Positions 32,732 through 41,385 of a stretch of 64,000 nt of DNA are shown here, piece after piece; position 1 is the first letter of the stretch, and the number at the start of each line of letters is the position of its first letter. Location of the stretch: NCBI GenBank assembly GCA_016756725.1, contig JAESII010000004.1, forward strand, positions 62,001-126,000, read 5' to 3'. The notes below the pieces were generated by a model that was given only the letters and a program-made list of their open reading frames with translations, ran no database searches and was not told the DNA's origin. Origin of the DNA: Synergistaceae bacterium (GTDB lineage Bacteria; Synergistota; Synergistia; Synergistales; Aminithiophilaceae). A program made the translations under genes and the position numbers.

Positions 32732-32784
32732 TAAGAACGGTTATCAATCGCTCCGAGTCCTCTCCCCTAAAGGCTCTTGCCCAC

Positions 32785-32883
32785 GGGTACGGACCGGCAG
32801 GGTCTCCTCGGAAACGGGGAGGCCTCCCCTTCGGAAAGGAGCGACAGCTGTGGCGACAGAGGCGCCTTTCCGAAGGATCTTTT
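32785..32883 (+). ncRNA. Moco-type riboswitch with terminator, upstream of modABC
   Basis: The segment contains GGTCTCCTCGGAAACGGGGA, then GCCTCCC and GGAAAGGAG, a block shared nearly base for base with the leader of the aldehyde oxidoreductase gene (37700-37753). That sharing, and location before molybdate/tungstate genes, fits the molybdenum (or tungsten) cofactor RNA motif. Positions 32828-32839 pair perfectly with 32865-32876 (12 bp), followed by ATCTTTT: this terminator uses the GGAAAGG part of the aptamer, so aptamer folding and termination compete. Exact ends of the aptamer are approximate. Confidence 0.72.
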
Positions 32884-32940
32884 CCCTATCTTCTTCATCT
32901 TCTTCATTCTTCTTCAAATTTCCTCGGAGGTGTCGCCATC

Positions 32941-33723
32941 GTGAGAAGCCGCTTCGGATTCACCGTCATCTTTGCCTGCCTGCTTTTCCTCTCCTCTGCC
33001 GTCATGGCCTCGGCCCAGACGCTGACCGTCTATTGCGGCGCCGGACTGATGCACCCCATGGACGAGCTCAAGGCCCGCTTCGAGAAGACCCACCCCGGAA
33101 CCACGCTCCAGATGATCTACTCCGGCTCGGGAGAGCTCTTCGGGACCATCGCCGTCCGCAAGGCCGGCGACGTCTTCGTGCCAGGGTCGGAAAAGGAGAT
33201 CGACGATGCCCTGGACAAGGGCTTCGTCATCGAAGAGACGATCCGCCCCCTCTGCTTCCACGTTCCCGTCATCCTCGTCCCCGCCGACAATCCCGGAAAG
33301 GTCCGGTCCCTGGAGGATCTGGCCCGACCGGGGCTCCGCCTCGGCCTTGCCGATGAGAAGGCCGCCTCCATCGGCAAGGTCGGTCTGGCCCTTCTGAAGA
33401 AAAACGGCCTCGACGAGGCTGTCCAGGCCAACTGCGTCGTCCGCCCCAGCACGGTCAACCAGCTTCTGATCTACGCCGCCACAGGACAGGTCGACGCCGT
33501 TCTCGCCTGGGAGGACCAGGCCCTCTGGGGTGAAGCGGCCGGCAAGGTCACCACCGTTCAGATCCCCTTCGAGAAAAACGTGATCAAGACCGTCCCCGCC
33601 GCCGTCGTCTCCTTCACCCAGGAGAGGGAACTGGCTCAGGCCTTCGTTGACTTTCTCGCCTCATCCGAGGCAAAATCGGTCTGGAGCAAGTGGGGCTTCC
33701 CGACCGAGAAACCCCGCTCCTGA
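32941..33723 (+). CDS. modA: Molybdate/tungstate-binding periplasmic protein, system 1
   Basis: 260 residues, type II periplasmic binding protein. Signal peptide (FGFTVIFACLLFLSSAVMASA) and mature start near QTLTVYCGAGLMHPMDELK. The oxyanion-site Ser/Gly region IYSGSGELFGTIAVRKAGDV and EKAASIGKVGLALL, GQVDAVLAWEDQALWG and a C-terminal SVWSKWGF fit ModA/WtpA-type proteins. GTG at 32941 with GGAGGTG upstream. First gene of modA-modB-modC-MOT1, controlled by the riboswitch ahead. Molybdate versus tungstate cannot be settled from sequence. Confidence 0.87.
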   Translation: MRSRFGFTVIFACLLFLSSAVMASAQTLTVYCGAGLMHPMDELKARFEKTHPGTTLQMIYSGSGELFGTIAVRKAGDVFVPGSEKEIDDALDKGFVIEETIRPLCFHVPVILVPADNPGKVRSLEDLARPGLRLGLADEKAASIGKVGLALLKKNGLDEAVQANCVVRPSTVNQLLIYAATGQVDAVLAWEDQALWGEAAGKVTTVQIPFEKNVIKTVPAAVVSFTQERELAQAFVDFLASSEAKSVWSKWGFPTEKPRS

Positions 33724-33735
33724 GGAACGCCGGCC

Positions 33736-34521
33736 GTGAGAAACCGCCTCTTCAAGGCATCCTTCCTCTCCGTCACGGTCCTCTTCTCGACCCTTCTCCT
33801 CTGGGCCGTGCTTTCGCTGATCTTCATGCCCCGCTGGGAGGAAGTGGTCGCGAGCGCTCTCTCGGCGGAGATGCTCTACAGCATCCGCCTCTCCCTGCTG
33901 ACGAGCCTCCTCTCGGTGGCGATCGTCATGGTTCTGGCGACCTGCATCGGCTACGTCCTGGCCCGCTACTCCTTCCCGGGACAGCAGGTGCTCCGGACCC
34001 TCGTCGATCTCCCCATGGCCTTCCCCGAGCTCGTCCTGGGCCTTTGCCTTCTCCTCCTCTTCGGCCACGGCGTCCTTTCGGGATGGCTCAAGGAGCTGGG
34101 CATCAATATCGTCTTCAGCCGGTCGGCCATCGTCATCGCCCAGGTCTTCACGGCCGTCCCCTACGCCATACGGGTCGCCTACGCCACCTTCATGGGGATC
34201 AGCCCCCGCTACGAGCTGGTGGCCCGCAGCCTGGGCTGCTCTGAATGGACCGCCTTCCGCCTCGTCACCCTCCCCATGGCCAAGGGGGGACTGCTGGCGG
34301 CGACGGTCATCTCCTTCGCCCGCTGCATGGGCTGTTTCGGCACCGTCCTCATCCTGGCGGGAGGGACGCGGATGTTCACCGAAACGCTGCCGATCACCCT
34401 CTACCTGAACATCTCCTACGGCAACCTGGCCATGGCCATGACGTCGGGCATCCTCCTCATCGCCATCTCCCTCGGAGCCATCCTGGTCTTCGAGATCCTC
34501 AACAAGGAGGTCCTCCTATGA
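33736..34521 (+). CDS. modB: Molybdate/tungstate ABC transporter permease, system 1
   Basis: 261 residues, about six TM helices, with the ABC permease EAA loop (YELVARSLGCSEWTAFRLV) that contacts the ATPase. GTG start at 33736, 12 bp after modA; its stop overlaps the modC ATG (ATGA). Length and loop fit ModB/TupB-like permeases. Confidence 0.88.
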   Translation: MRNRLFKASFLSVTVLFSTLLLWAVLSLIFMPRWEEVVASALSAEMLYSIRLSLLTSLLSVAIVMVLATCIGYVLARYSFPGQQVLRTLVDLPMAFPELVLGLCLLLLFGHGVLSGWLKELGINIVFSRSAIVIAQVFTAVPYAIRVAYATFMGISPRYELVARSLGCSEWTAFRLVTLPMAKGGLLAATVISFARCMGCFGTVLILAGGTRMFTETLPITLYLNISYGNLAMAMTSGILLIAISLGAILVFEILNKEVLL

Positions 34522-35618
34522 CGGACGTCCCCTTTCTTCAGGGCCTGTCCCTGTCCGTCCGGCTCGGCCAGTTTCACCTCGACGGCGTCTCCCTCACGGT
34601 GGAGCGCGGCGAATACTGCGCCATTCTCGGCGAGACGGGCGCCGGCAAAAGCGTCCTCCTCGAGGCCCTCATCGGCATGTACCCCTCCATGGGAGGCCAG
34701 GTCTTCCTTGAGGGACGGGAGATCACCCGCCTTCCGCCGGAGGAACGGGGGCTGGCCATCGTCTACCAGGACTACATGCTCTTTCCCCACCTCAACGTCT
34801 ACGAGAACATCGCCTTCGGCCTCCGGCGGGCCCGTCTCAGCCGCTTTGAGGAGACATCCCGAGTCAGGGCCATGGCCGAGCGGCTCGCCATTGAAGCCCT
34901 TCTCGAGCGGGATGTCCGCACCCTTTCGGGCGGGGAAAAGCAGCGAACGGCCATCGCCAGGGCCCTCGTCACGAAACCGAAGGTGCTCCTCATGGACGAG
35001 GCCTTCAGCGCCCTCGACGCCTCGACGCGGGAACGGATGCGACGCTTCATCGGCCGTCTCGTGAAGGACCTGGGGACGACGGTGGTCCACGTCACACACG
35101 ACGTCGACGACGTCTGGGCCCTGGCCGACAAGGTCGTCATCATGTTCGACGGCAAGGTCCTCCAGGCGGGGCCGCCCCTGGAGGTCTTCTCCCGCCCCCT
35201 GCCGGGTGATGTGGCCGATTTCGTCGGCGCCTGCAACCTCTTTTCCTGCCGCGCCGAAGGCTCCGAGCAGGAGGGGCTGGCCGCCCTCCGCTGCGGCGAA
35301 GCCCTCTTTCTCTCGACCGATGCCGTCGAACCGGGCAGGGAGGTTCTCGCTTCGGTCCGTCCCGAATCGATTCTTCTGGCCCGGGAAGCCCAGGACCTGA
35401 CGGCCCGCAACCAGATCCGGGGCCGCATCTGCTCGACAGAGCGCCGGGGCCCTCTGGTCCGCATCTGCGGCGAGACGGAAGCGGGGCCCATGACAGCTCT
35501 TCTCACGGCAAGCGGCCTGGAGGCCCTTGACCTTTCCGCCGGAGACGAGGTTTTTTTCATCTTCAAGGCGGGACACGTCAAAATCCTCCGTGACGGCGAG
35601 GTGCCCAAGGCCTCATGA
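34518..35618 (+). CDS. modC: Molybdate/tungstate ABC transporter ATPase, system 1
   Basis: 366 residues. Walker A GETGAGKS at 38-45, Q-loop VYQDYMLFPHLNVYENI, signature LSGGEKQR, Walker B VLLMDEAFSALD and the switch His in VVHVTHDVDD. A C-terminal TOBE-like domain from about 235 (AGREVLASVRPESILLARE), which in ModC binds oxyanion or regulates. Overlaps modB and the MOT1 gene by 4 bp each. The upstream part of the open frame is a shadow of modB. Confidence 0.9.
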   Translation: MTDVPFLQGLSLSVRLGQFHLDGVSLTVERGEYCAILGETGAGKSVLLEALIGMYPSMGGQVFLEGREITRLPPEERGLAIVYQDYMLFPHLNVYENIAFGLRRARLSRFEETSRVRAMAERLAIEALLERDVRTLSGGEKQRTAIARALVTKPKVLLMDEAFSALDASTRERMRRFIGRLVKDLGTTVVHVTHDVDDVWALADKVVIMFDGKVLQAGPPLEVFSRPLPGDVADFVGACNLFSCRAEGSEQEGLAALRCGEALFLSTDAVEPGREVLASVRPESILLAREAQDLTARNQIRGRICSTERRGPLVRICGETEAGPMTALLTASGLEALDLSAGDEVFFIFKAGHVKILRDGEVPKAS

Positions 35619-36751
35619 CCTTCTTCCGGTCTGACGACTTCCGCTTCGACCTGCGCGAACTGGCCGGTTCCATGGGGGATTTCGGCACCCTCTTTCCCCT
35701 GGCCATCGGTTACATGGTCGTCTGCGGCGTGCCTCCGGCGGGACTTTTGATCACCCTGGGCGCGGCCAACATCGTCACCGGGCTGGTCTACCGGCTGCCC
35801 ATGCCCCTCCAGCCGATGAAGGTCCTGGCCGCCGCCGCCATCGCCCAGGCCTGGAGCCCCTCGGAGGTCCAGGCCTCGGCCTTCGCCATGGGAATCGTCT
35901 GGACTCTCTTCGCCTTCACGGGCATCATGGAGGCGATCCGGAAGGTGACGCCCAAGCCCGTCATCCGGGGCATCCAGCTCGCCTTGGGACTCCTGCTGGC
36001 CCGGCAGGCCCTCGCTCTGATGAGCACCCACTGGGCTCTGGCCCTCACGGCCTGCCTCATCGCCTTCGGCCTTCGCAGCTCAAAGCGCTTTCCCGCCGCC
36101 CTGATCCTCACCGGAGGCGGTCTTATCTGGGTTCTCCTGACAGCCCCCCCGGGGGGGCTGGCCGCTCCGGCCCTGACCCTGCCAGGATTCACGCCCTTTC
36201 CCCTCCGTCTGGTCTGGACGACCTTCCTCGAGGCCGGCATCGCCCAGGTGCCCCTGACGGCGACGAACGCCGTCCTGGCCACATCGGCCCTGATAGGGAC
36301 CTACTGGCCGGACCGGCCCGTTCCGGAAAACCGCCTGGCCCTGAACATGGGGCTCATGAACCTGACCCTTCCCTTTTTCGGGGCCATGCCCCTCTGCCAC
36401 GGAGCCGGCGGCCTGGCGGGACAGCGGGCCTTCGGGGCGCGGACGGGAGGCGCCAACATCCTTGAGGGGATGATGGAAATCGCCCTGGGCCTCTTTTTCG
36501 CCCCCTCCCTCCTCACCCTCTTCAGCCTCTTCCCCCAGGCCATCGTCGGTGCCATGATGGCCGTCGTCGCTGTCGAACTCTCGCGCTTCACCGTCGACAT
36601 GGTGCCCGGAAAGGCGACGGTCCGTGACCAGACCCTATTCGCCGCCACGGCCCTCTTTGCCGTCATCGTCAACATGGCCCTGGGCTTCGCCCTGGGCCTG
36701 ATCCTTCAGGCCCTGCTGCCGGGCCGTAAGGGACAACCTCAAAAGGAGTGA
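35615..36751 (+). CDS. MOT1-family molybdate (or sulfate) transporter
   Basis: 378 residues, about ten TM helices. The MOT1/SulP-like signature is clear: ELAGSMGDFGTLFPLAIGY at the start, LPMPLQPMKVLAAAAIA, and a second conserved block FFGAMPLCHGAGGLAGQRAFGARTGG. Members carry molybdate with high affinity in plants and are found with Moco genes in bacteria. ATG at 35615 overlaps the modC stop. An ABC importer and a secondary carrier in one operon suggest two uptake modes, or two oxyanions. Confidence 0.88.
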   Translation: MTFFRSDDFRFDLRELAGSMGDFGTLFPLAIGYMVVCGVPPAGLLITLGAANIVTGLVYRLPMPLQPMKVLAAAAIAQAWSPSEVQASAFAMGIVWTLFAFTGIMEAIRKVTPKPVIRGIQLALGLLLARQALALMSTHWALALTACLIAFGLRSSKRFPAALILTGGGLIWVLLTAPPGGLAAPALTLPGFTPFPLRLVWTTFLEAGIAQVPLTATNAVLATSALIGTYWPDRPVPENRLALNMGLMNLTLPFFGAMPLCHGAGGLAGQRAFGARTGGANILEGMMEIALGLFFAPSLLTLFSLFPQAIVGAMMAVVAVELSRFTVDMVPGKATVRDQTLFAATALFAVIVNMALGFALGLILQALLPGRKGQPQKE

Positions 36752-36756
36752 CCGCC

Positions 36757-37512
36757 ATGACCTCTTCTGTCGAAACATTCCGCCGCAAGGTCCTCGCCCT
36801 CGTCGAAGAAAGGGGCGAAGACCGCAACGAGCCCGTCGTCATCCGTCCCCTCGGGGTGGAAGAGGCCATCGGCGACCCCGCCCCCTGGCGCGACTACCCC
36901 CTCATGGAGGGCAAAGAAAAGCTCGTCGAAGCGACCTATCGAAGCGGCCGGGGCCAGGCCTTCACCTCCCTCCCTGCCGGATGGAAGGGGACGCTCGGGG
37001 CCATCCTCGGCCTCCCTCTGGACAGCGACCGAAACCGCGCCCTCTTCACGGCGACGGCCAATGCCCTGGGCCGCCATCTGGGACTCGTGAAGGACACGAT
37101 CCACTGCCACGACGCCGCACCGGGGCGATGCGCCAAAAGAATGGCCGACGAAGTGGCAGACCGCCTTGGACCGGAAGGAAAGGTGGCCCTCGTGGGCTAC
37201 CAGCCCGGCTTCGTCCACGCCCTGTCGGAAAGACTGGGCCCGGGAAGACTGCTCGTCGTCGACCTCGACCCGGAGCGGATCGGCAAGATCGAGGCGGGAG
37301 TGCTTATCCTCGACGGCAAGACGGAACTGGAGCATCTGGCCGAAGAAACGGCCTTTGCCCTCGCCACGGGCTCGACGATCGTCAACGACAGCCTCGACGA
37401 GACGGTCGCCGCCTTCGCCTCCCGAGGCAAGAGGACCGCCTTCTTCGGAACGACCATCGCCCTCGCCGCCGAACTCCTCGGCCTGGAACGACTCTGCTTC
37501 GAGGCGGAATAA
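36757..37512 (+). CDS. DUF364 / putative heavy-metal chelation domain protein
   Basis: 251 residues, cytoplasmic. The C-terminal half fits the DUF364 Rossmann-like domain: KVALVGYQPGFVHALSE, LLVVDLDPERIGKI and TGSTIVNDSLDETVAAF, with FFGTTIALAAELLGLERLCF. The N-terminal half has VIRPLGVEEAIG and LMEGKEKLVEATYRSGRGQAFT. ATG at 36757 with AAAGGAG, 5 bp after the MOT1 gene. DUF364 proteins are often encoded beside metal or corrinoid functions; here the neighbourhood points to molybdenum or tungsten handling, without proof. Confidence 0.8.
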   Translation: MTSSVETFRRKVLALVEERGEDRNEPVVIRPLGVEEAIGDPAPWRDYPLMEGKEKLVEATYRSGRGQAFTSLPAGWKGTLGAILGLPLDSDRNRALFTATANALGRHLGLVKDTIHCHDAAPGRCAKRMADEVADRLGPEGKVALVGYQPGFVHALSERLGPGRLLVVDLDPERIGKIEAGVLILDGKTELEHLAEETAFALATGSTIVNDSLDETVAAFASRGKRTAFFGTTIALAAELLGLERLCFEAE

Positions 37513-37546
37513 GCCAGAAACAGGTTTTATTTGTCTCAATAAAACC

Positions 37547-37561
37547 TGCAACCTTGTTGCA
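37547..37561 (+). promoter_or_regulatory. TGCAA-N5-TTGCA palindrome upstream of the aldehyde oxidoreductase
   Basis: Perfect 5-bp half-sites separated by five bases (CCTTG). The same palindrome with spacer CTAAA occurs at 41387-41401 just after the promoter of the mod operon that ends in a Fur-family gene. The spacing equals the published operator of the Fur-family nickel regulator Nur (tTGCaa-N5-ttGCAA). Confidence 0.55.
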
Positions 37562-37689
37562 AATGATTTTTCGGGCCCAAAAGCTTTAGCTCACTTTTGT
37601 TTCTTGCTTGCCCGCCTCCATCATGTTACGGTGACATTCAAGAAAATAACGCCTCCGAGCTTTCAGACCTAAAGCCTTTTTCCTTGAGG

Positions 37690-37813
37690 CCAGGGCTTGT
37701 CAGCCGATAGGTGTCCCTCGGAAACGGGGACGCCTCCCGTGTTTGGAAAGGAGGAGCCGCCGAAAGGCTTCGGCTGCGTCTGGCTGCTTTCCTCTGCGGG
37801 GAGCGGCTTTTTT
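37690..37813 (+). ncRNA. Moco-type riboswitch with terminator, upstream of aldehyde oxidoreductase
   Basis: Contains GGTGTCCCTCGGAAACGGGG, ACGCCTCCC, GGAAAGGAGGAG and GCCGCCGAAAGGC, sharing its core with the leader of modA at 32785. The gene controlled encodes a Moco-dependent enzyme, as expected for feedback control by the cofactor. Downstream, 37783-37807 folds into a hairpin (two unpaired bases, two G-U pairs) followed by six T (37808-37813), a terminator suitable for riboswitch control. Ends of the aptamer are approximate. Confidence 0.75.
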
Positions 37814-37907
37814 GTATGCCTTTCTCTGCAGGGTTCGACCGATCGGCTCCCTCAGGGGGGCAAGGCACCGTCCCGCGAGGGACGAAATAGGCACGAGGAG
37901 GGACGAC

Positions 37908-40706
37908 ATGAAACAGTTTTACCGCAAGAACATCCTGGTCAACGGCTGCCCCCATGCCGTCGTCGCCGATCCGGAGACGACACTGGCCGACGTCATCCGC
38001 AAACAGCTCGGTCTCACGGGAACGAAAGTCGGCTGCGGCGTGGGACAGTGCGGCGCCTGCAACGTCCTCATGGACGGCAAGCTCGTCCGGTCCTGCATCG
38101 TCAAATGGGCCAAGGTCCCCGAAGGCGCGTCGGTCCTCACCATCGAGGGCATGGGAGCACCCGGCCGCCTCCACGCCCTGCAGTGGGCCTTCATCAAGAC
38201 CGGCGCCATCCAGTGCGGCTTCTGCACGCCCGGCTTTATCGTCAGCGCCAAGGCCCTTCTCGACGAGAACCACAACCCCACCCGCGAAGACGTCCGCGAC
38301 TGGTTCCAGAAGAACCGCAACGCCTGCCGCTGCACCGGCTACGTGCAGGTCGTCGACGCCGTCATGCTCGCCGCCAAGGTCCTCCGCGGCGAAGAGGAGA
38401 TGACCGACTTCTCGGAGATGCTCGGCAAGGACGGGGCCGTCTGGGGAACCTACTACCCCCGCCCCAGCGCCGTTTATAAAGTGACGGGAACCTGGGACTT
38501 CGGCGACGACGTGGCCCTCAAGCTTCCCGAGGGAACCCTCTTCGCCGCCTGCGTCTGCCCCGAGACGCACCACGCCCGGGTCAAGAAGATCGATTTCTCC
38601 GAGGCGGAGAAAATGCCCGGCGTCGTCAAGATCGTCACCGCCGCCGACATCTTCGCCAACAAGGGCACGAACCGCATCCGAGGCCAGGTCGGTTCCGGAA
38701 CGGCCACGACGGACGGATGGGAGCGGCGCATCCTCGTCCCCGAAGGGGACAAGATCCGTCAGTGGGGCGAGGCGGTGGCCATCGTCTGCGCCGACAGCGA
38801 GGCCCAGGCCCGCGAGGCCGCCAAGGCCGTCAAGGTCGAACTGGAAGAACTGCCGCCCCTCCTCCACGTCAAGGAGGCCATGGCCCCCGACGCCGTCAAG
38901 GTCTATGACGAGATTCCCGGCATCGACAACATCCCCAACGCCTTCAACAAGCGCCCCATCCTCAAGGGCAACGACCCCAAGGAGGCTCTCGACAAGGCTC
39001 CCTTCGTCGTCGAAGAGGAATTCTACAGCTCCCGCCAGCCTCACCTCACCATCGAGACGGACTGCGGCTTCGGCTACTACGACGAGGAGGGCCGGCTGAC
39101 GCTCCAGACGAAGAGCATCTGCGTCTACCGCCACCAGCTCATGATCGCCCGCGGCCTCGGCGTGGCGCCGTCGAAGATCCGCGTCATCCAGAACAACATG
39201 GGCGCCTCCTTCGGCTACAAGGTGGCCCCCACCAACGAGCCTCTCCTCGGCGCCTGCGTCATCGCCACGGGCCGCCCCGTCTACATGAGGCTCGACATGA
39301 AGGAGCACATCGTCCGTACGCCCAAACGGTCGCCCTTCCTCATGAAAGTCCGTGTCGGCACCGACGACACGGGCAAACTCGTCGGCCTGGAACACCACTG
39401 GTACGTCGACCATGGCCCCTACTCCGAGTCGAGTCAGGACCTGACCAACAAGGGCGGCCAGTTCATGATGGCCCCCTACCACGTCGACGACATCCGCGGC
39501 TGCGGCTACACCCTCTTCACCAATCACCGCTGGTGCGGCGCCTTCCGTGCCTACGGAGCGCCCCAGACCTACCTGGCTGGCGAGATCGCCATCGACATGC
39601 TCGCCGAAAAGGCAGGCATCGATCCTCTCGAGTTCCGGGAGCGCAACATTCTCCGCCCCGGCGACACCCTCCCCAGCGGGCAGAAGGCTGAAGTCTACCC
39701 TCTCCAGGCCATGATCAACCGCATGAGGCCCTTCTACGAGGAGGCCAAGACCCGGGCCGAGGCCCTGTCGACGGACGAGATCCGCCGCGGCGTGGGCGTC
39801 GCCATCGGCATCTACAACTCCAACGACGACGGTCCCGACGATGCCAACAGCCACATCGAACTGACCCGTGATGGCGTCATCCTCTACAACACCTGGGAAG
39901 ACCACGGGCAGGGTGCCGACATGGGCTGCGTCGGCACGGCTCATGAGGCCCTCCGTCCCCTGGGGCTCAAGCCGGAACAGATCAAGCTCGTCTGCAGCGA
40001 CACGGCCAAGGCCCCCAACAGCGGCGCCGCCGCCGCCAGCCGCTGCCAGGTCATGGTCGGCATGGCCATCGTCGACAGCTGCCAGAAGCTGCTCAACGCC
40101 ATGCGCCGTCCCGACGGCACCTACAGGACCTACGACGAAATGGTGGCCGAAAACCTTCCCGTCTACCACGAAGGCTACTACAAGGCCACCCTCCGCAACG
40201 TCGACGGAGAAATCCAGCACTGCACCGGCATGGATGACGCCACCGGACAGGGCTACCCCTTCGCCAACCACATGTTCGGCCTCTTCCTGGCCGAGGTCTC
40301 CGTCGAGACGGCGACGGGCAAGACGACCGTCGACCGCTTCACCCTCGTCAGCGACGTGGGCAAGATCAACAACTTCGCCGTCGTCGAGGGCCAGCAGCTC
40401 GGCGGGATCGCTCAGGGCATCGGCTTCGCCCTCACCGAGGATTTCGACGACGTCAAGAAGCACAACAACCTCATCGGCTGCGGACTGCCCTTCATCAAGG
40501 ACGTGCCCGACAACATCAGACTGATCCACATGGAATCGCCCCGCGAGTTCGGCCCCTTCGGAGCCTCCGGGACGGGCGAAATGCCCCTTTCGGCGCCCCA
40601 TCCGGCCATCCTCAACGCCATCTACAACGCCACCGGCGTCCGCCTCACCTCGATCCCGGCCACGCCGGAGCGGGTTCTGGAAGCCCTGAAGGCGAAAAAG
40701 AACTGA
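37908..40706 (+). CDS. Molybdenum (or tungsten) aldehyde oxidoreductase of the xanthine oxidase family
   Basis: 932-residue single-chain enzyme like Desulfovibrio aldehyde oxidoreductase (MOP). N-terminal plant-type [2Fe-2S] domain with Cys43, 48, 51, 63 (GCGVGQCGACN); second all-helical cluster with Cys103, 106, 140, 142 (QCGFCTPG, CRCTGY); then the Moco domains with GASFGYK, FRAYGAPQ and the catalytic Glu in GASGTGEMPLSAPHP. No FAD domain, so electrons leave by ferredoxin or flavodoxin. Oxidises aldehydes to acids, which fits amino acid fermentation. ATG at 37908 with GAGGAGGG; the frame upstream to 37743 lies in the riboswitch. The XdhC and MocA genes near 50 kb are likely maturation factors. 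Confidence 0.93.
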   Translation: MKQFYRKNILVNGCPHAVVADPETTLADVIRKQLGLTGTKVGCGVGQCGACNVLMDGKLVRSCIVKWAKVPEGASVLTIEGMGAPGRLHALQWAFIKTGAIQCGFCTPGFIVSAKALLDENHNPTREDVRDWFQKNRNACRCTGYVQVVDAVMLAAKVLRGEEEMTDFSEMLGKDGAVWGTYYPRPSAVYKVTGTWDFGDDVALKLPEGTLFAACVCPETHHARVKKIDFSEAEKMPGVVKIVTAADIFANKGTNRIRGQVGSGTATTDGWERRILVPEGDKIRQWGEAVAIVCADSEAQAREAAKAVKVELEELPPLLHVKEAMAPDAVKVYDEIPGIDNIPNAFNKRPILKGNDPKEALDKAPFVVEEEFYSSRQPHLTIETDCGFGYYDEEGRLTLQTKSICVYRHQLMIARGLGVAPSKIRVIQNNMGASFGYKVAPTNEPLLGACVIATGRPVYMRLDMKEHIVRTPKRSPFLMKVRVGTDDTGKLVGLEHHWYVDHGPYSESSQDLTNKGGQFMMAPYHVDDIRGCGYTLFTNHRWCGAFRAYGAPQTYLAGEIAIDMLAEKAGIDPLEFRERNILRPGDTLPSGQKAEVYPLQAMINRMRPFYEEAKTRAEALSTDEIRRGVGVAIGIYNSNDDGPDDANSHIELTRDGVILYNTWEDHGQGADMGCVGTAHEALRPLGLKPEQIKLVCSDTAKAPNSGAAAASRCQVMVGMAIVDSCQKLLNAMRRPDGTYRTYDEMVAENLPVYHEGYYKATLRNVDGEIQHCTGMDDATGQGYPFANHMFGLFLAEVSVETATGKTTVDRFTLVSDVGKINNFAVVEGQQLGGIAQGIGFALTEDFDDVKKHNNLIGCGLPFIKDVPDNIRLIHMESPREFGPFGASGTGEMPLSAPHPAILNAIYNATGVRLTSIPATPERVLEALKAKKN

Positions 40707-40740
40707 TCTGACGAGGCGGAAAACCCCGCCCGTCACGGCC

Positions 40741-40773
40741 GAGCGTCTCCCGCCCCGGGGGCGGGAGACGCTC
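40741..40773 (+). terminator. Strong stem-loop after the aldehyde oxidoreductase gene
   Basis: 15-bp perfect stem (40741-40755 with 40759-40773) with 3-nt loop, 34 bp after the stop codon and 21 bp before the cupin gene. Confidence 0.7.
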
Positions 40774-40794
40774 TCTCAAAGAGGAGGGATGACC

Positions 40795-41208
40795 ATGACG
40801 GAAGCCACAGAGCAACCTCTGGCCGGAAAACTGGACGACCTGCCTCTCATCAGCGCCGCCTCTCTCGGGGAAGGGGTGCTGAAACGGATCGTCTTCGGTC
40901 CGGGGCGTTTCTTCGACGACTATTCGGTGCGCCTCTTCACCCTGCCGGCACAGAAGATCATCCCCGTTCACGAACACGACTGGCCTCATTACCTCATCAC
41001 CCTCAGCGGCCACGGAAAGGTCGTCATCGACGGCGTCACCTGGGATCTGCCCCAAGGCTCCTGGGCTCACGTCCCGGCCGACGTTCCTCACTCCTACGGC
41101 AACAGCGGCGACGAACCCTTCACCTTCCTCTGCATCGTGCCCTGGCGGGGTGATCCCCAGGGAAGACGGATCGGAATGAAGCAGCGGCGGGTCGAAGCCG
41201 AACAGTAG
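40795..41208 (+). CDS. Cupin-domain protein beside the aldehyde oxidoreductase
   Basis: 137 residues, one cupin barrel. First motif IIPVHEHDWPHYLITLSGHG holds two His, an Asp and a later His as metal ligands; the second, GSWAHVPADVPHSYGNSGD, holds the last His. The metal site is therefore complete, unlike the cupin at 6649. ATG at 40795 has GAGGAGG 7 nt upstream; an ATG at 40789 is too close. Function unknown; location suggests a role with aldehyde/acid metabolism or metal handling. Confidence 0.78.
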   Translation: MTEATEQPLAGKLDDLPLISAASLGEGVLKRIVFGPGRFFDDYSVRLFTLPAQKIIPVHEHDWPHYLITLSGHGKVVIDGVTWDLPQGSWAHVPADVPHSYGNSGDEPFTFLCIVPWRGDPQGRRIGMKQRRVEAEQ

Positions 41209-41239
41209 TCTTCTCGGATTCGCTTCATTGAGAAATCCG

Positions 41240-41274
41240 CCTCTTTGTTTGTTTTTACCAAAGAGGTTATTTTG
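41240..41274 (+). terminator. Terminator after the cupin gene
   Basis: 8-bp stem (41240-41247 with 41259-41266) with a T-rich loop, followed by TTATTTTG. Confidence 0.6.
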
Positions 41275-41347
41275 TCGTGCATAAAACAGGAATTCCTCTT
41301 TATCGCTTTTTGCGGTCCACCTAACGTTTTGCCCTCCCGTTTCTGTC

Positions 41348-41376
41348 TTGACTGACGGGAATGAGTGGTGTATGGT
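41348..41376 (+). promoter_or_regulatory. Promoter of the second mod operon
   Basis: TTGACT and TATGGT separated by 17 bp. The expected RNA start falls at about 41383, right in front of the palindrome at 41386-41402. Confidence 0.6.
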
Positions 41377-41385
41377 CTTCCCCAG

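Larger units (their letters stand above)
32618..32940 (+). other. Leader region of the first mod operon
   Basis: No protein gene. Contains a candidate promoter (32703-32731), a Moco-type riboswitch (about 32785-32860) and a terminator formed with the riboswitch (32828-32883). Then a pyrimidine-rich CTTCTT stretch runs up to the GGAGGTG site of modA. Confidence 0.6.
37513..37907 (+). other. Leader region of the aldehyde oxidoreductase gene
   Basis: No protein gene. In order: a 10-bp stem-loop (37521-37530 with 37539-37548) 8 nt after the DUF364 stop; a TGCAA-N5-TTGCA palindrome (37547-37561) that shares two bases with that stem; the Moco-type riboswitch (about 37690-37782); and a terminator (37783-37813). 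I could not define a convincing promoter. Confidence 0.6.

Noticed and set aside
37521-37548. Stem-loop after the DUF364 gene as a terminator
   Set aside because: Ten-bp AT-rich stem without a following T run and overlapping the TGCAA palindrome; could be an operator or a weak terminator, so not called as a terminator.
37638-40736. Very long minus-strand frame (about 1030 codons) opposite the aldehyde oxidoreductase gene
   Set aside because: Antisense shadow of a GC-rich gene: no family motifs, Gly/Val/Asp-rich composition, no ribosome site; the plus strand encodes a complete enzyme.
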